From Chitinophagaceae bacterium (GTDB taxonomy: Bacteria; Bacteroidota; Bacteroidia; Chitinophagales; Chitinophagaceae): a DNA stretch of 11,257 nt. This document shows positions 1 to 6,475 of this stretch, in pieces. Under the pieces are notes generated by a model, which was not told the origin of the DNA, made no database searches, and saw only the letters and a list, made by a program, of their open reading frames with translations. The translations under genes were made by a program, and so were the position numbers. Each line of letters starts with the position of its first letter. The first letter of the stretch is position 1. The DNA lies in contig CANKNL010000075.1 of assembly GCA_947483345.1 (NCBI GenBank), positions 1 through 11,257 on the forward strand. Reading direction: 5' to 3'.

Positions 1-573
1 TGCCGCTTTCTCAAAATTCAGTTTTGCGGAGGTATAGTCCTGTTGTTTAATATTCATGTCTCCTTGCTCCAGTAAGGCATAATAATTGGCAGCCGTATTT
101 TCAGCAGATTTGTCTTTTTTACTTTTTTTTGTCTCTTTGCCTGAAGCCTCCGGATTTTTACTGACAATCATTTTTGCACTGGCTTGGTCTCGGATATGTT
201 GCTCCAGTTTTTTTGTAGTGGAATAATCATAATCCATTTCTGCATCATTATTATAATCGATATTTTTCTTAAATACAATTACAAATTTGTGATTTCGGCC
301 TCCTTCGGTAACCAGTAAGGGCGCTGATTTTGTCCTTTCTGTTTTTGCTATAATGGTAAAGCCCGTGCCGGCTGTTTTAAAATTATAAGGTGCATTGGAA
401 GGAATCGTATTGAAAAAAGTGGGCAGAGTAGGGAACCTGACCATCACTTCAGCCTCTGCATTAACATATATGGTATCGCCGGCTATTTCAAGATCCTGAG
501 CATAACTCATTTGAATGCCTATAAGCATGAACAAAAGTAGAAGTAGAAAACACTGCTTTATATAATTAGTCAT
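1..573 (-). CDS. Secreted protein with beta-rich N-terminal domain and TPR-like segment (5' part only)
   Basis: An open frame of 191 codons starts at ATG 573-571 and runs without a stop to the left edge, so the C-terminus is missing. Residues 1-25 look like a cleavable signal peptide: a short charged start, a leucine-rich core (FLLLLLFMLIGI) and a probable cleavage after MSYA. There is no lipobox cysteine, so it is probably a soluble periplasmic or exported protein rather than a lipoprotein. Residues of about 27-105 are beta-rich and loosely recall the N-terminal part of TraN/DUF4138 proteins of Bacteroidota conjugative elements; this is a weak resemblance from pattern only. A lysine-rich linker (KETKKSKKDK) follows, then a segment from about 161 (YYALLEQGD, DYTSAKLNFEKAA) that fits a TPR helix pair. 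It lies downstream of tssP on the same strand, 285 bases away, so an envelope or accessory T6SS role is plausible. TssR cannot be excluded. The function is not recognised. Confidence 0.85.
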   Translation of the reverse strand, partial: MTNYIKQCFLLLLLFMLIGIQMSYAQDLEIAGDTIYVNAEAEVMVRFPTLPTFFNTIPSNAPYNFKTAGTGFTIIAKTERTKSAPLLVTEGGRNHKFVIVFKKNIDYNNDAEMDYDYSTTKKLEQHIRDQASAKMIVSKNPEASGKETKKSKKDKSAENTAANYYALLEQGDMNIKQQDYTSAKLNFEKAA

Positions 574-858
574 TTGATTGTCACTATTTTAAGGGAATGC
601 CAGTTTAAGTTAACAATGTAAGTGTTTTTAAAATTTTAAAAAAACAATAATTTCCTAAAATTAGGGTGTTAACGGGTTAATAAATTGATAAAAATGAAAT
701 CCGGTTTCACGTAGTGATTTTGAATTGCAGCTTTGCGAAAAATACAGGTTGTGTGTTGTTTAATTTACCTGCAGACGGCGTTTTGAAAAATGGTTGTTAA
801 AACGAATCGTTGTTTAAAGGTTTTGTATAGCTTGTTGAGTCTTGAGGGGGCCGTTTGG
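574..858. other. Non-coding region between tssP and the secreted-protein gene
   Basis: No credible gene is visible in these 285 bases. The stretch is AT-rich and should hold the 3' end of the tssP transcript and any promoter for the partial gene to its left. It contains an 18-base A/T-only perfect palindrome at 625-642 and the first copy (about 681-750) of a degenerate element that recurs at about 4806-4870. I see no GC-rich hairpin followed by a T run, so tssP may be cotranscribed with the left-edge gene. No exact Bacteroidota -7 motif (TAnnTTTG) is seen on the minus strand. Confidence 0.6.
681..750. repeat. Degenerate non-coding repeat, copy A
   Basis: This stretch shares with about 4806-4870 a TAAATT...AAAATGAAATCC block (12 identical bases at 691-702), then a T-rich stretch, CAGCT (728-732), and GAAAAA a few bases later. 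The spacing between blocks differs by 8 bases between copies. Both copies lie in gaps upstream of minus-strand gene starts, which suggests a shared regulatory element or an old duplicated promoter region. It also contains CACGTAGTG (709-717), a small interrupted palindrome. Confidence 0.4.
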
Positions 859-1857
859 TTAATGATATTTAATTTCTATGATATTAACACAACCATCTTT
901 ATCTCTTCGCATTTCTGCAGTCTTTATTTTTATTTTTGTCCGGCCCAATAACAACTTCCTTCTTTTCTTGCCACTGATATCTTCACATAACGCATTAAAG
1001 GTTATCAATTCGCCATTTAATATCACTTTAGTTTCTCCTTTATAGCACAGGTAATTATCAAAATCGGCGGCACTCATTTTTTTATCAATCACTTTTTCGA
1101 GGTACCCTTTAAAGGTTTCATCAGAAATCTTAACGGTTTGATTTGTGAGGGGCTGAACGCCTGAGGGTATCAATGGCTTAATATCATCAGGTAAATTTGA
1201 TTGTACATCAGGAGCTGCCTCAACGGTAATTTCTTTACTAAATCGCTTTGTAAAATCATGATCCAGTGTTACCTGAATAAGGAATTTACCTGCACTGGGA
1301 AAAGTGAATTTAGCTGTTGAACCGGTGCGTGTCATTTTTGGATAATTTGGGATAGACCATTCATAAGCATTTGCAGTTACCATACAAAAGAATTGTTCTT
1401 CCCTTCCGGTCATTGTAGAAAATGGCCCCAGTATTTCTTCTCCAACCACCACATCACTGCCTTTTTTCTGAATGGCTTCAGCCTTAATTACAGTTATTAA
1501 TTTTACCATTTCGCAAGCAGAACCGGTTGACGCCGTTATTTTGTAATTACCCGTCTTTAAAAAAACATGGTTAATGTCTTCATGCCCGGTTATTTTTTCA
1601 GAATTATCGCCAAAATCCCAGGTTAACTCGTCTTTATTGGTTGAAGAAATGAAGGTTAGTTTTTCGCCAATAAGATACGTGCTGTCGGTATGATTTGAAG
1701 TTGTTTTTATTGTGAAATTCACCGGCATACACTGAGATGCATCAATAAGTCTGTAGCTTAATAAGATTAGCGACAGTATTGAAATAATGAGCATAACAAG
1801 CCATACCCTGTAATCTAATCCAAGTAACTGCCTGGTAAAAATCCGGTTCGAAGTCAT
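859..1857 (-). CDS. tssP: T6SS envelope protein TssP-like, single membrane pass with two PKD/Ig-like domains
   Basis: A 332-residue protein. One hydrophobic segment at about residues 18-36 follows a short basic N-terminus, predicting a single inner-membrane anchor with the rest in the periplasm. The first extracytoplasmic domain (about 47-125) has PKD signatures: WDFGDNS at 80-86 and HVFLKTGNYKITAS at 97-110. A second, more divergent Ig/PKD-like domain covers about 135-215 (YEWSIPNY, FTFPSAGKFLIQV). A proline-rich linker (about 217-238) leads to a C-terminal domain of about 90 residues with cysteines at 271, 291 and 323; further cysteines at 43, 114 and 158 are also periplasmic, so disulfides are possible. 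PKD-bearing single-pass proteins in this position are the TssP family of the Bacteroidota T6SS membrane complex (with TssN, TssO, TssQ, TssR). The ATG lies 15 bases after the tssO stop, so it is probably the fourth gene of the tssN-K-O-P unit. The assignment rests on architecture and neighbours. Confidence 0.8.
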   Translation of the reverse strand: MTSNRIFTRQLLGLDYRVWLVMLIISILSLILLSYRLIDASQCMPVNFTIKTTSNHTDSTYLIGEKLTFISSTNKDELTWDFGDNSEKITGHEDINHVFLKTGNYKITASTGSACEMVKLITVIKAEAIQKKGSDVVVGEEILGPFSTMTGREEQFFCMVTANAYEWSIPNYPKMTRTGSTAKFTFPSAGKFLIQVTLDHDFTKRFSKEITVEAAPDVQSNLPDDIKPLIPSGVQPLTNQTVKISDETFKGYLEKVIDKKMSAADFDNYLCYKGETKVILNGELITFNALCEDISGKKRRKLLLGRTKIKIKTAEMRRDKDGCVNIIEIKYH

Positions 1858-1872
1858 GATCAGTTAATTTGT

Positions 1873-2400
1873 TTATTGTTTACTTTGCTGAAGCATAAAA
1901 ATTTGCTGTTTCAAATTCAAATTTTCCATCTTAGCTGCATCCAGTGTACTGTTTAAACCCTCAATTTGTTTACGCAGATCATCAGCATTTAAATCTTTAC
2001 CGGTCATGTCACGTAATTGCTTTTTAGCCGTTTGAATATCAGATAAAATAAAGACCACACTACGGTACATGGTTTTATCACTGGCCGAATCTGCATCAAT
2101 CTTTAAATTTAGTCTTTTAATACTCTCTGTAATTCTTCCGTCCAGTAAATCCGGTTTAAGTGCCTTGGTATTGATGGTATCAAGCATCCCGGCAATGTCT
2201 GACATTTGGGTCGTAAAATCGCTTGAAAATTCACGTTCTCTTGTAACCGTTCTCAATTCCCTTCGTAATTGCTCATTTTGTTTAAAAGGCACTTGTATAC
2301 TAAAAAAAATAGTAGCCGTTATAATGATGATACACAATAAAAAAAGCAAGAGAAAATTAATAAAGGCTCTTTTTCTATCGTTTGTATTTAGGGGTTGCAT
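1873..2400 (-). CDS. tssO: T6SS envelope protein TssO-like, single membrane pass with coiled coil
   Basis: A 175-residue protein. A basic N-terminus (NDRKR) precedes one strong transmembrane helix at about residues 13-36, so the remaining 140 residues should face the periplasm. A polar helical stretch follows the membrane (QNEQLRRELRTVTRERE, about 42-58), and the last 45 residues (about 130-172) have the heptad-like leucine spacing of a coiled coil. This architecture, and its place between tssK and tssP, fits TssO of the Bacteroidota T6SS, an inner-membrane protein of the TssNQOPR complex that takes the place of TssJLM. There is no enzymatic motif, and a structural role spanning the periplasm is inferred. 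The start ATG is 65 bases after the tssK stop. That gap holds a 7-bp A/T-rich inverted repeat (2440-2459) but no convincing terminator. The main uncertainty is that TssO-type proteins are defined more by shape than by diagnostic residues. Confidence 0.78.
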   Translation of the reverse strand: MQPLNTNDRKRAFINFLLLFLLCIIIITATIFFSIQVPFKQNEQLRRELRTVTREREFSSDFTTQMSDIAGMLDTINTKALKPDLLDGRITESIKRLNLKIDADSASDKTMYRSVVFILSDIQTAKKQLRDMTGKDLNADDLRKQIEGLNSTLDAAKMENLNLKQQIFMLQQSKQ

Positions 2401-2465
2401 GTTAAGCTATTTTAAATTTGAGTTGACGCATTCTATACTATTCATTATTTGAAATGAATTGCAGG

Positions 2466-3632
2466 TTATCCAAAAAACCTGCGTTTGGTTTTTTGATCTG
2501 AATCCGTTTGCTGTGGAACTTCTTCTTTAACAAAAATGCCACTCTCTTTCTTTTTCCCAATAAACTCGAGTTTACTAAGTGTTTCAAAAAGGCGTAAAGT
2601 GATTTTTACAAATACCACGACCTGTTGAATACTTTTATTGATATCATTGTTATTAAATTCAGCATTTGCCATCTTGCCAAGCATGGTTTCCAGTTCACCC
2701 TGTTTCAGTTCGCACCATTCTCCCAAATAAGTCATCAGTTCATCTTTTCCAGACCCTATTCTTAAATCAATACTGTTTTTCATCGTCCTTGATAAGCCGG
2801 CAATGCTCATGATCAAATCGATGGGCGGTGCATAAAGCATGGTGCTTCTGATGTTGGTTATCACCTGACTGATGTGCAGCATCACCCTGTCGCATAAAAA
2901 CATCACCAGTTCAGAGATCTCATTTTGTTGTTTTTTAATAAATATTTTCTGAACAATTTGAGAACAATAGATTTCAATATCGGCAAAATATTTATCCAGT
3001 TCCCCGTGTAGCGACATGAGGTCGGGATGTGCATTTACTGAAAAACAAGGTGGCAAATAATCATCTTCAATTTTAAACTCAGTGCCATTTATCACGATCT
3101 TTCCTATCGCCATGGCATATGGGTGATGGGCAAACTCTCTGTAATTTTTATCACTTACTAATTGTAAAGAATAGGTAGGCAAAATAAAAGGCAAGCGTGG
3201 CGGCATTTCTGTAAGATCCGGACTGCCTGCAGGCTGTTTTTCAAATGGATGAACAAATAAGAAGACCCACCAGGCAGTATCTGCTTTACCGGAAGAAAAA
3301 GGAAACTGGGCCGTTAATATCTGACCAGCATCCGGCTGGCCGGCAGTTGATATTGCCGGTATGGTTATGCGCATACCACCAGAAGTTACTGCATTACAAG
3401 CCAGAACAGAAACCCTTAACGATTCCTGATTATCTAATGCAATTTTAACATTAAACGTGTTTTCTCCGGAGGCAGATGCGGGAACTATTCCATATCGTAC
3501 GGGCGACAAATGAAGGGCTGTCATTTCTTGAAATTGATCTGTCCAGGCATTATCCTGATCAATAAAATGATTTTTATTGATTTTCATACCATCAATCCAG
3601 TTAACAGGAAAATATTTTCGATGCTCTCTCAT
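2466..3632 (-). CDS. tssK: T6SS baseplate adaptor TssK
   Basis: A 388-residue cytoplasmic protein. The N-terminal signature NWIDGMKINKNHFIDQD (about 11-27) matches the conserved W-x-x-G-M-x-x-x-x-x-H-F start of TssK. DDYLPPCFSV (190-199) corresponds to the conserved IPPCL-type motif between the shell domain and the helical region, and a long helical segment follows at about 203-355. TssK trimers join the TssF/TssG wedges of the baseplate to the membrane complex. From general knowledge, TssK of the classical system is about 440-450 residues, with a C-terminal head that docks to TssL/TssM; here the part after the helices is short and ends in a charged tail (DSDQKTKRRFFG). That shortening fits a system with no TssJLM partner, but the structural reading is inference. 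It starts 20 bases after the tssN stop, which suggests cotranscription and possibly direct partnership with TssN. Confidence 0.92.
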   Translation of the reverse strand: MREHRKYFPVNWIDGMKINKNHFIDQDNAWTDQFQEMTALHLSPVRYGIVPASASGENTFNVKIALDNQESLRVSVLACNAVTSGGMRITIPAISTAGQPDAGQILTAQFPFSSGKADTAWWVFLFVHPFEKQPAGSPDLTEMPPRLPFILPTYSLQLVSDKNYREFAHHPYAMAIGKIVINGTEFKIEDDYLPPCFSVNAHPDLMSLHGELDKYFADIEIYCSQIVQKIFIKKQQNEISELVMFLCDRVMLHISQVITNIRSTMLYAPPIDLIMSIAGLSRTMKNSIDLRIGSGKDELMTYLGEWCELKQGELETMLGKMANAEFNNNDINKSIQQVVVFVKITLRLFETLSKLEFIGKKKESGIFVKEEVPQQTDSDQKTKRRFFG

Positions 3633-3652
3633 ATTAGTTTACGTGTCCGGTT

Positions 3653-4507
3653 TTATATGCGTTCACAAATAATCACTGTGTTTTCGGCAATCTTGTTTTC
3701 CCTAATAGTTAGTTCAGGATCCAATATGCGATGCGGCTGATACCATTTTGGTTTAACCCTAAATCCCCAACTATGCGGGCTGAATTCATTGTCTGAATAC
3801 TGTATGGGTGTTTCTGTTTGAAAATCATTATAGTCATTGATAAAATGATAAAATAAATCGCACAACTTCATTGTTTCGGGCCCTTTTGCACGAAAATTGG
3901 TCTTTGAAACAGCGCTTGTGTTTTTTGATATTTCAAAGGCGATCACCAGAATTTTTTCATTCGCTTTTTCATCCGGCAGTTCAATCGGATTATTTAAGGG
4001 ATATTGCCATAACGGAAAGATACTTTCAGGAATATGATAAGCCGATTCAAAAGTATATAAAACCATAACAGGAATAAAAAAGGCAAGCATACTCATCAGC
4101 ATGGGAAAAAATAAAAAATGAGTATCCTTTAAAAAATATTGCAGACTGGAAAAAACAACAATAATAAAAAAGAGTAATGCAAAAATGAAAACAATTTCGG
4201 CAATGGCCACTTTCACTTTATTGCTGTTGTTAGAATAAAAATATTTATTATGAAAGAAAAAAACATGAATAATGCCAAACAGGAGAAAAACGGAGGTTAA
4301 AACCCAAAATATAATAAAAAGATGAGTAGAGAACAAGGTAGCCAAATACGCCAAAGCAGAAGCTGCTATTGCCGAAAGTCCGCCACGCAAAACGGGTTGT
4401 TTTGCACTAACAGCAAAACCCTGAGCCAAATTTTTTACGACCATCACCAAAACTATAGAGCAGGTAAAAAAAACGCCAATATAAATTAAAAATAATTTAA
4501 TAACCAT
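3653..4507 (-). CDS. tssN: T6SS inner-membrane protein TssN-like
   Basis: A polytopic membrane protein of 284 residues if started at ATG 4507-4505. The frame is open upstream to a TTG at 4540-4538, which would give 295 residues, but TTG starts are uncommon in this phylum and the ATG places the first membrane helix directly at the N-terminus. Hydrophobic segments lie at about residues 5-25, 46-85 (probably two helices), 100-122 and 132-152, giving four to five passes. The remaining 130 residues form a soluble domain, probably cytoplasmic, with EKILVIAFEISKN near its start and a hydrophobic end (NTVIICERI). A multi-pass membrane protein with a soluble C-terminal domain, adjoining tssK, is the expected form of TssN, a subtype-specific protein thought to link the membrane complex to the baseplate. 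It is the first gene of the tssN-K-O-P cluster. No catalytic motif is visible. The family call rests on topology and context. Confidence 0.8.
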   Translation of the reverse strand: MVIKLFLIYIGVFFTCSIVLVMVVKNLAQGFAVSAKQPVLRGGLSAIAASALAYLATLFSTHLFIIFWVLTSVFLLFGIIHVFFFHNKYFYSNNSNKVKVAIAEIVFIFALLFFIIVVFSSLQYFLKDTHFLFFPMLMSMLAFFIPVMVLYTFESAYHIPESIFPLWQYPLNNPIELPDEKANEKILVIAFEISKNTSAVSKTNFRAKGPETMKLCDLFYHFINDYNDFQTETPIQYSDNEFSPHSWGFRVKPKWYQPHRILDPELTIRENKIAENTVIICERI

Positions 4508-4719
4508 ATGCTGTCTTACTTTAAGTAGCCAGGCATGCAAAAGCCTGTATATATAAACTGCTGTTCAAATTACACCATTTTATTTAGAAATCTTTGTTTG
4601 AAATATGGTTTATTTTATTTGTTGGTAACCACCATGACGGGTAAAATAAATAATCATAAAAAATGCTGATTTTAAGCCTATTTCCTCGATAAAACGGTAT
4701 CATTCTTTTACTATCCGAA

Positions 4720-4759
4720 GTGCCGGGTGTTAAGTGGGCACCTAATACTTGTGGGTATT
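4720..4759. repeat. Two adjacent small inverted repeats upstream of tssN
   Basis: GTGCC at 4720-4724 pairs with GGCAC at 4737-4741 across a 12-base loop. Directly after it, AATAC at 4744-4748 pairs with GTATT at 4755-4759 across a 6-base loop. Both have only 5-bp arms, so either could be chance. Their tandem placement upstream of an operon makes an operator or leader-RNA role possible but unproven. Confidence 0.3.
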
Positions 4760-4805
4760 GAGTTTTAGTGCATTTTTCGTAGTTAGAGGAAAGGGGAAAT
4801 TAATT

Positions 4806-4870
4806 ATAAATTTTGTCAAAATGAAATCCCGATGACTTTTTATTTACAGCTACAGAAAAAGGGGAGGAGG
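4806..4870. repeat. Degenerate non-coding repeat, copy B
   Basis: This is the second copy of the element at about 681-750: TAAATT, then AAAATGAAATCC at 4818-4829, a T-rich run, CAGCT at 4847-4851 and GAAAAA at 4855-4860. It lies about 300 bases upstream of tssN. The similarity is limited and was found by eye, so partial chance agreement in AT-rich DNA cannot be ruled out. Confidence 0.4.
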
Positions 4871-4983
4871 GCGTTAAACCCGACCAATAAAACAGACATA
4901 AAACCTATTTATTTATATGAGAAGCGGTTAAAAGGACAACAAAACAAAACGGTAAAAAAAGCAGAGGAGCGGGCTTTTCAGAT

Positions 4984-5019
4984 ATAAAAACAGGAGGGAC
5001 ATGTCCCTCCTGTTTTTAT
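4984..5019 (-). terminator. Palindromic rho-independent terminator after tssC
   Basis: The 36 bases form a perfect palindrome with two 18-base arms centred between 5001 and 5002. The GC-rich core CAGGAGGGACATGTCCCTCCTG is flanked by five A on one side and five T on the other, so on either strand the transcript forms a strong hairpin followed by a U tract. It starts 18 bases past the tssC stop on the minus strand, the expected place for a terminator of tssH-B-C. There is no plus-strand gene in the region that would need it. Confidence 0.9.
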
Positions 5020-5037
5020 GATTTACCATACCATTGT

Positions 5038-6420
5038 TTATTTATTTTGCTTAAATTCAGCTTTCCATTCTTCGCCATCATCACCTTTATAGCCATCCAG
5101 TTTAACAAGGAAACTTTTAGCAGGAAAAAACGGGGTGATGTGAATATCTAAAAATATATGATCTTTTTGATCCTCATCTCTTTCAAAACGGATGATCTGG
5201 AATTTTTCGATCAACTTATCAGCCCCCTGTATACCATCCAGGAATTTTACAATCTGCTTTCTTAAGTTGCCTTCCATTTTTGTATTCCAAAGTTCAAAAG
5301 CTCTTCTATTTAAAAAATCTGACATCACTTTTGCAATAAAGTCAAAAACACGAACTACTGAATAGGTTTGCATACCCAGGTTATCTCCGGTAAATAATGT
5401 TTTGGCAGAAAATGGCATTACTTTGCCCCATTCTCCCACAAGTGGTACCAGCCCTACATTTTCCAGTTCTGAGATATCGGCTTTTTTCATGTCAAAACGA
5501 ACGGCATCTACTTCATCAACAGTGCCATAGGTTTTACCGGCTACCGGCTGAGACATTTTTGTGCAGTATATTTTTCCGGCTAATGCTGCTGAGCCAGGAA
5601 CATAAATATCTTCTTCTTCTCCGATATCCTTATTTTTCCCTCTTCCAACAATATAATTACAGGTCATCATCACATTGGCCTTATGGGCATCACCACCGGT
5701 TAAATTGGCATCTGTAAACAGATCCAGTACATCATCAGGGGTTTCCACATTTTCAAAATCGGTGAGCATCATTACTTTATTGGCATAAGCAATTTTTGCC
5801 CATTTGTCAACCACTTTATTTGATTTCAGATACCCGGGAATAACCAACAGGGAATAATTCTGACGCAGATCAAGGCGATCATATTTTTGCTTTAATTCTT
5901 CTGAAACATGTTCAATAAATCGCGGTTCATCCAAATCGGTTAACTGGTCCATAGCCGCATTCATAATGGACACATTTTTTAGTTTTGCTGATTCTGTATT
6001 TTTATAAAATAAATTAACAGACCGGTAAGATTGCTCCAGTTCTTTTGTAGTTTCCAGTACTTTTTTCAAGTTACCTTTTAACAGCTTTTCGGCAATATCC
6101 GACCTTTCAGAACTTTTTTCAACCATCGCTGATACATTGTCAGAACTCGCTAAAAGTTCAAGCCACATATTGATTTTCTTCTTTAATTCAGCACGTTGTG
6201 CCTTTTTATTACTATCGGTAAGAAATATATTTTTCTTTGCTTTACGTTGAGGGTTTAAATTGTCAACGCCGTCTACAATCGCTTCCAGAAAATCGTAGCC
6301 ACCTGATTTAGCCAGTGTGGTTAATGATTCTTCCATAGGTGCAATTGCAGCGGATTGCTGTTTATCTTCAGATTTAAATGAAGCCGCTGATGCTTCACCT
6401 TGTAATTCTTCGTTTGCCAT
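5038..6420 (-). CDS. tssC: T6SS contractile sheath large subunit TssC (VipB family)
   Basis: A 460-residue cytoplasmic protein, close to the length expected for the large sheath subunit. With TssB it polymerises into the contractile sheath around the Hcp tube. Recognisable stretches include a central block (NYSLLVIPGYLKSNKVVDKW, 188-207), a region like the conserved GxWGxV segment of TssC (LVPLVGEWGKVMPFSAKTLF, 324-343), and a C-terminal sheath domain ending with DIHITPFFPAKSFLVKLDGY (425-444). The N-terminal 60 residues are variable and charged; a helix at about 43-53 (DFLEAIVDGVD) is a candidate ClpV-recognition helix by analogy with VipB. The first 30 residues are low-complexity (Glu, Ala, Ser, Gln). 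It starts 55 bases after the tssB stop, as expected for proteins made in a fixed ratio, and is followed at once by a strong terminator. Confidence 0.95.
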   Translation of the reverse strand: MANEELQGEASAASFKSEDKQQSAAIAPMEESLTTLAKSGGYDFLEAIVDGVDNLNPQRKAKKNIFLTDSNKKAQRAELKKKINMWLELLASSDNVSAMVEKSSERSDIAEKLLKGNLKKVLETTKELEQSYRSVNLFYKNTESAKLKNVSIMNAAMDQLTDLDEPRFIEHVSEELKQKYDRLDLRQNYSLLVIPGYLKSNKVVDKWAKIAYANKVMMLTDFENVETPDDVLDLFTDANLTGGDAHKANVMMTCNYIVGRGKNKDIGEEEDIYVPGSAALAGKIYCTKMSQPVAGKTYGTVDEVDAVRFDMKKADISELENVGLVPLVGEWGKVMPFSAKTLFTGDNLGMQTYSVVRVFDFIAKVMSDFLNRRAFELWNTKMEGNLRKQIVKFLDGIQGADKLIEKFQIIRFERDEDQKDHIFLDIHITPFFPAKSFLVKLDGYKGDDGEEWKAEFKQNK

Positions 6421-6475
6421 ATTGCTGATTTTAATATTTTTTTAAAAATTGAAAAACGCTAAAACGGTCAGTATA

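Larger units (their letters stand above)
4508..5037. other. Non-coding region between tssC and tssN
   Basis: This 530-base stretch has no credible gene on either strand; the longest ATG frames I checked on the plus strand are about ten codons. It splits the minus-strand genes into two groups, tssH-B-C and tssN-K-O-P. Its right end contains the tssC terminator (4984-5019). The middle has two adjacent small inverted repeats (4720-4741 and 4744-4759) and the second copy of the element shared with the gap before the left-edge gene (about 4806-4870). Purine-rich plus-strand runs lie at about 4788-4798 and 4854-4872. A promoter for tssN should be here, but I find no exact TAnnTTTG motif; the closest, on the minus strand at 4566-4572 (TAATTTG), is one base short. 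Confidence 0.65.

Noticed and set aside
625..642. A/T-only perfect palindrome as terminator or operator
   Set aside because: A run of T5A4T4A5 in AT-rich DNA can arise by chance, has no GC stem and would make a very weak hairpin.
2069..2452. Plus-strand open frame of 127 codons opposite tssO
   Set aside because: It covers most of tssO in antisense, and its composition reads as a shadow of the coiled-coil and membrane codons; the tssO frame fits the operon and family far better.
4566..4572. Promoter -7 box for tssN (TAATTTG on the minus strand)
   Set aside because: It is one base short of the TAnnTTTG consensus and has no TTG at the proper upstream distance, so I do not call it a promoter.
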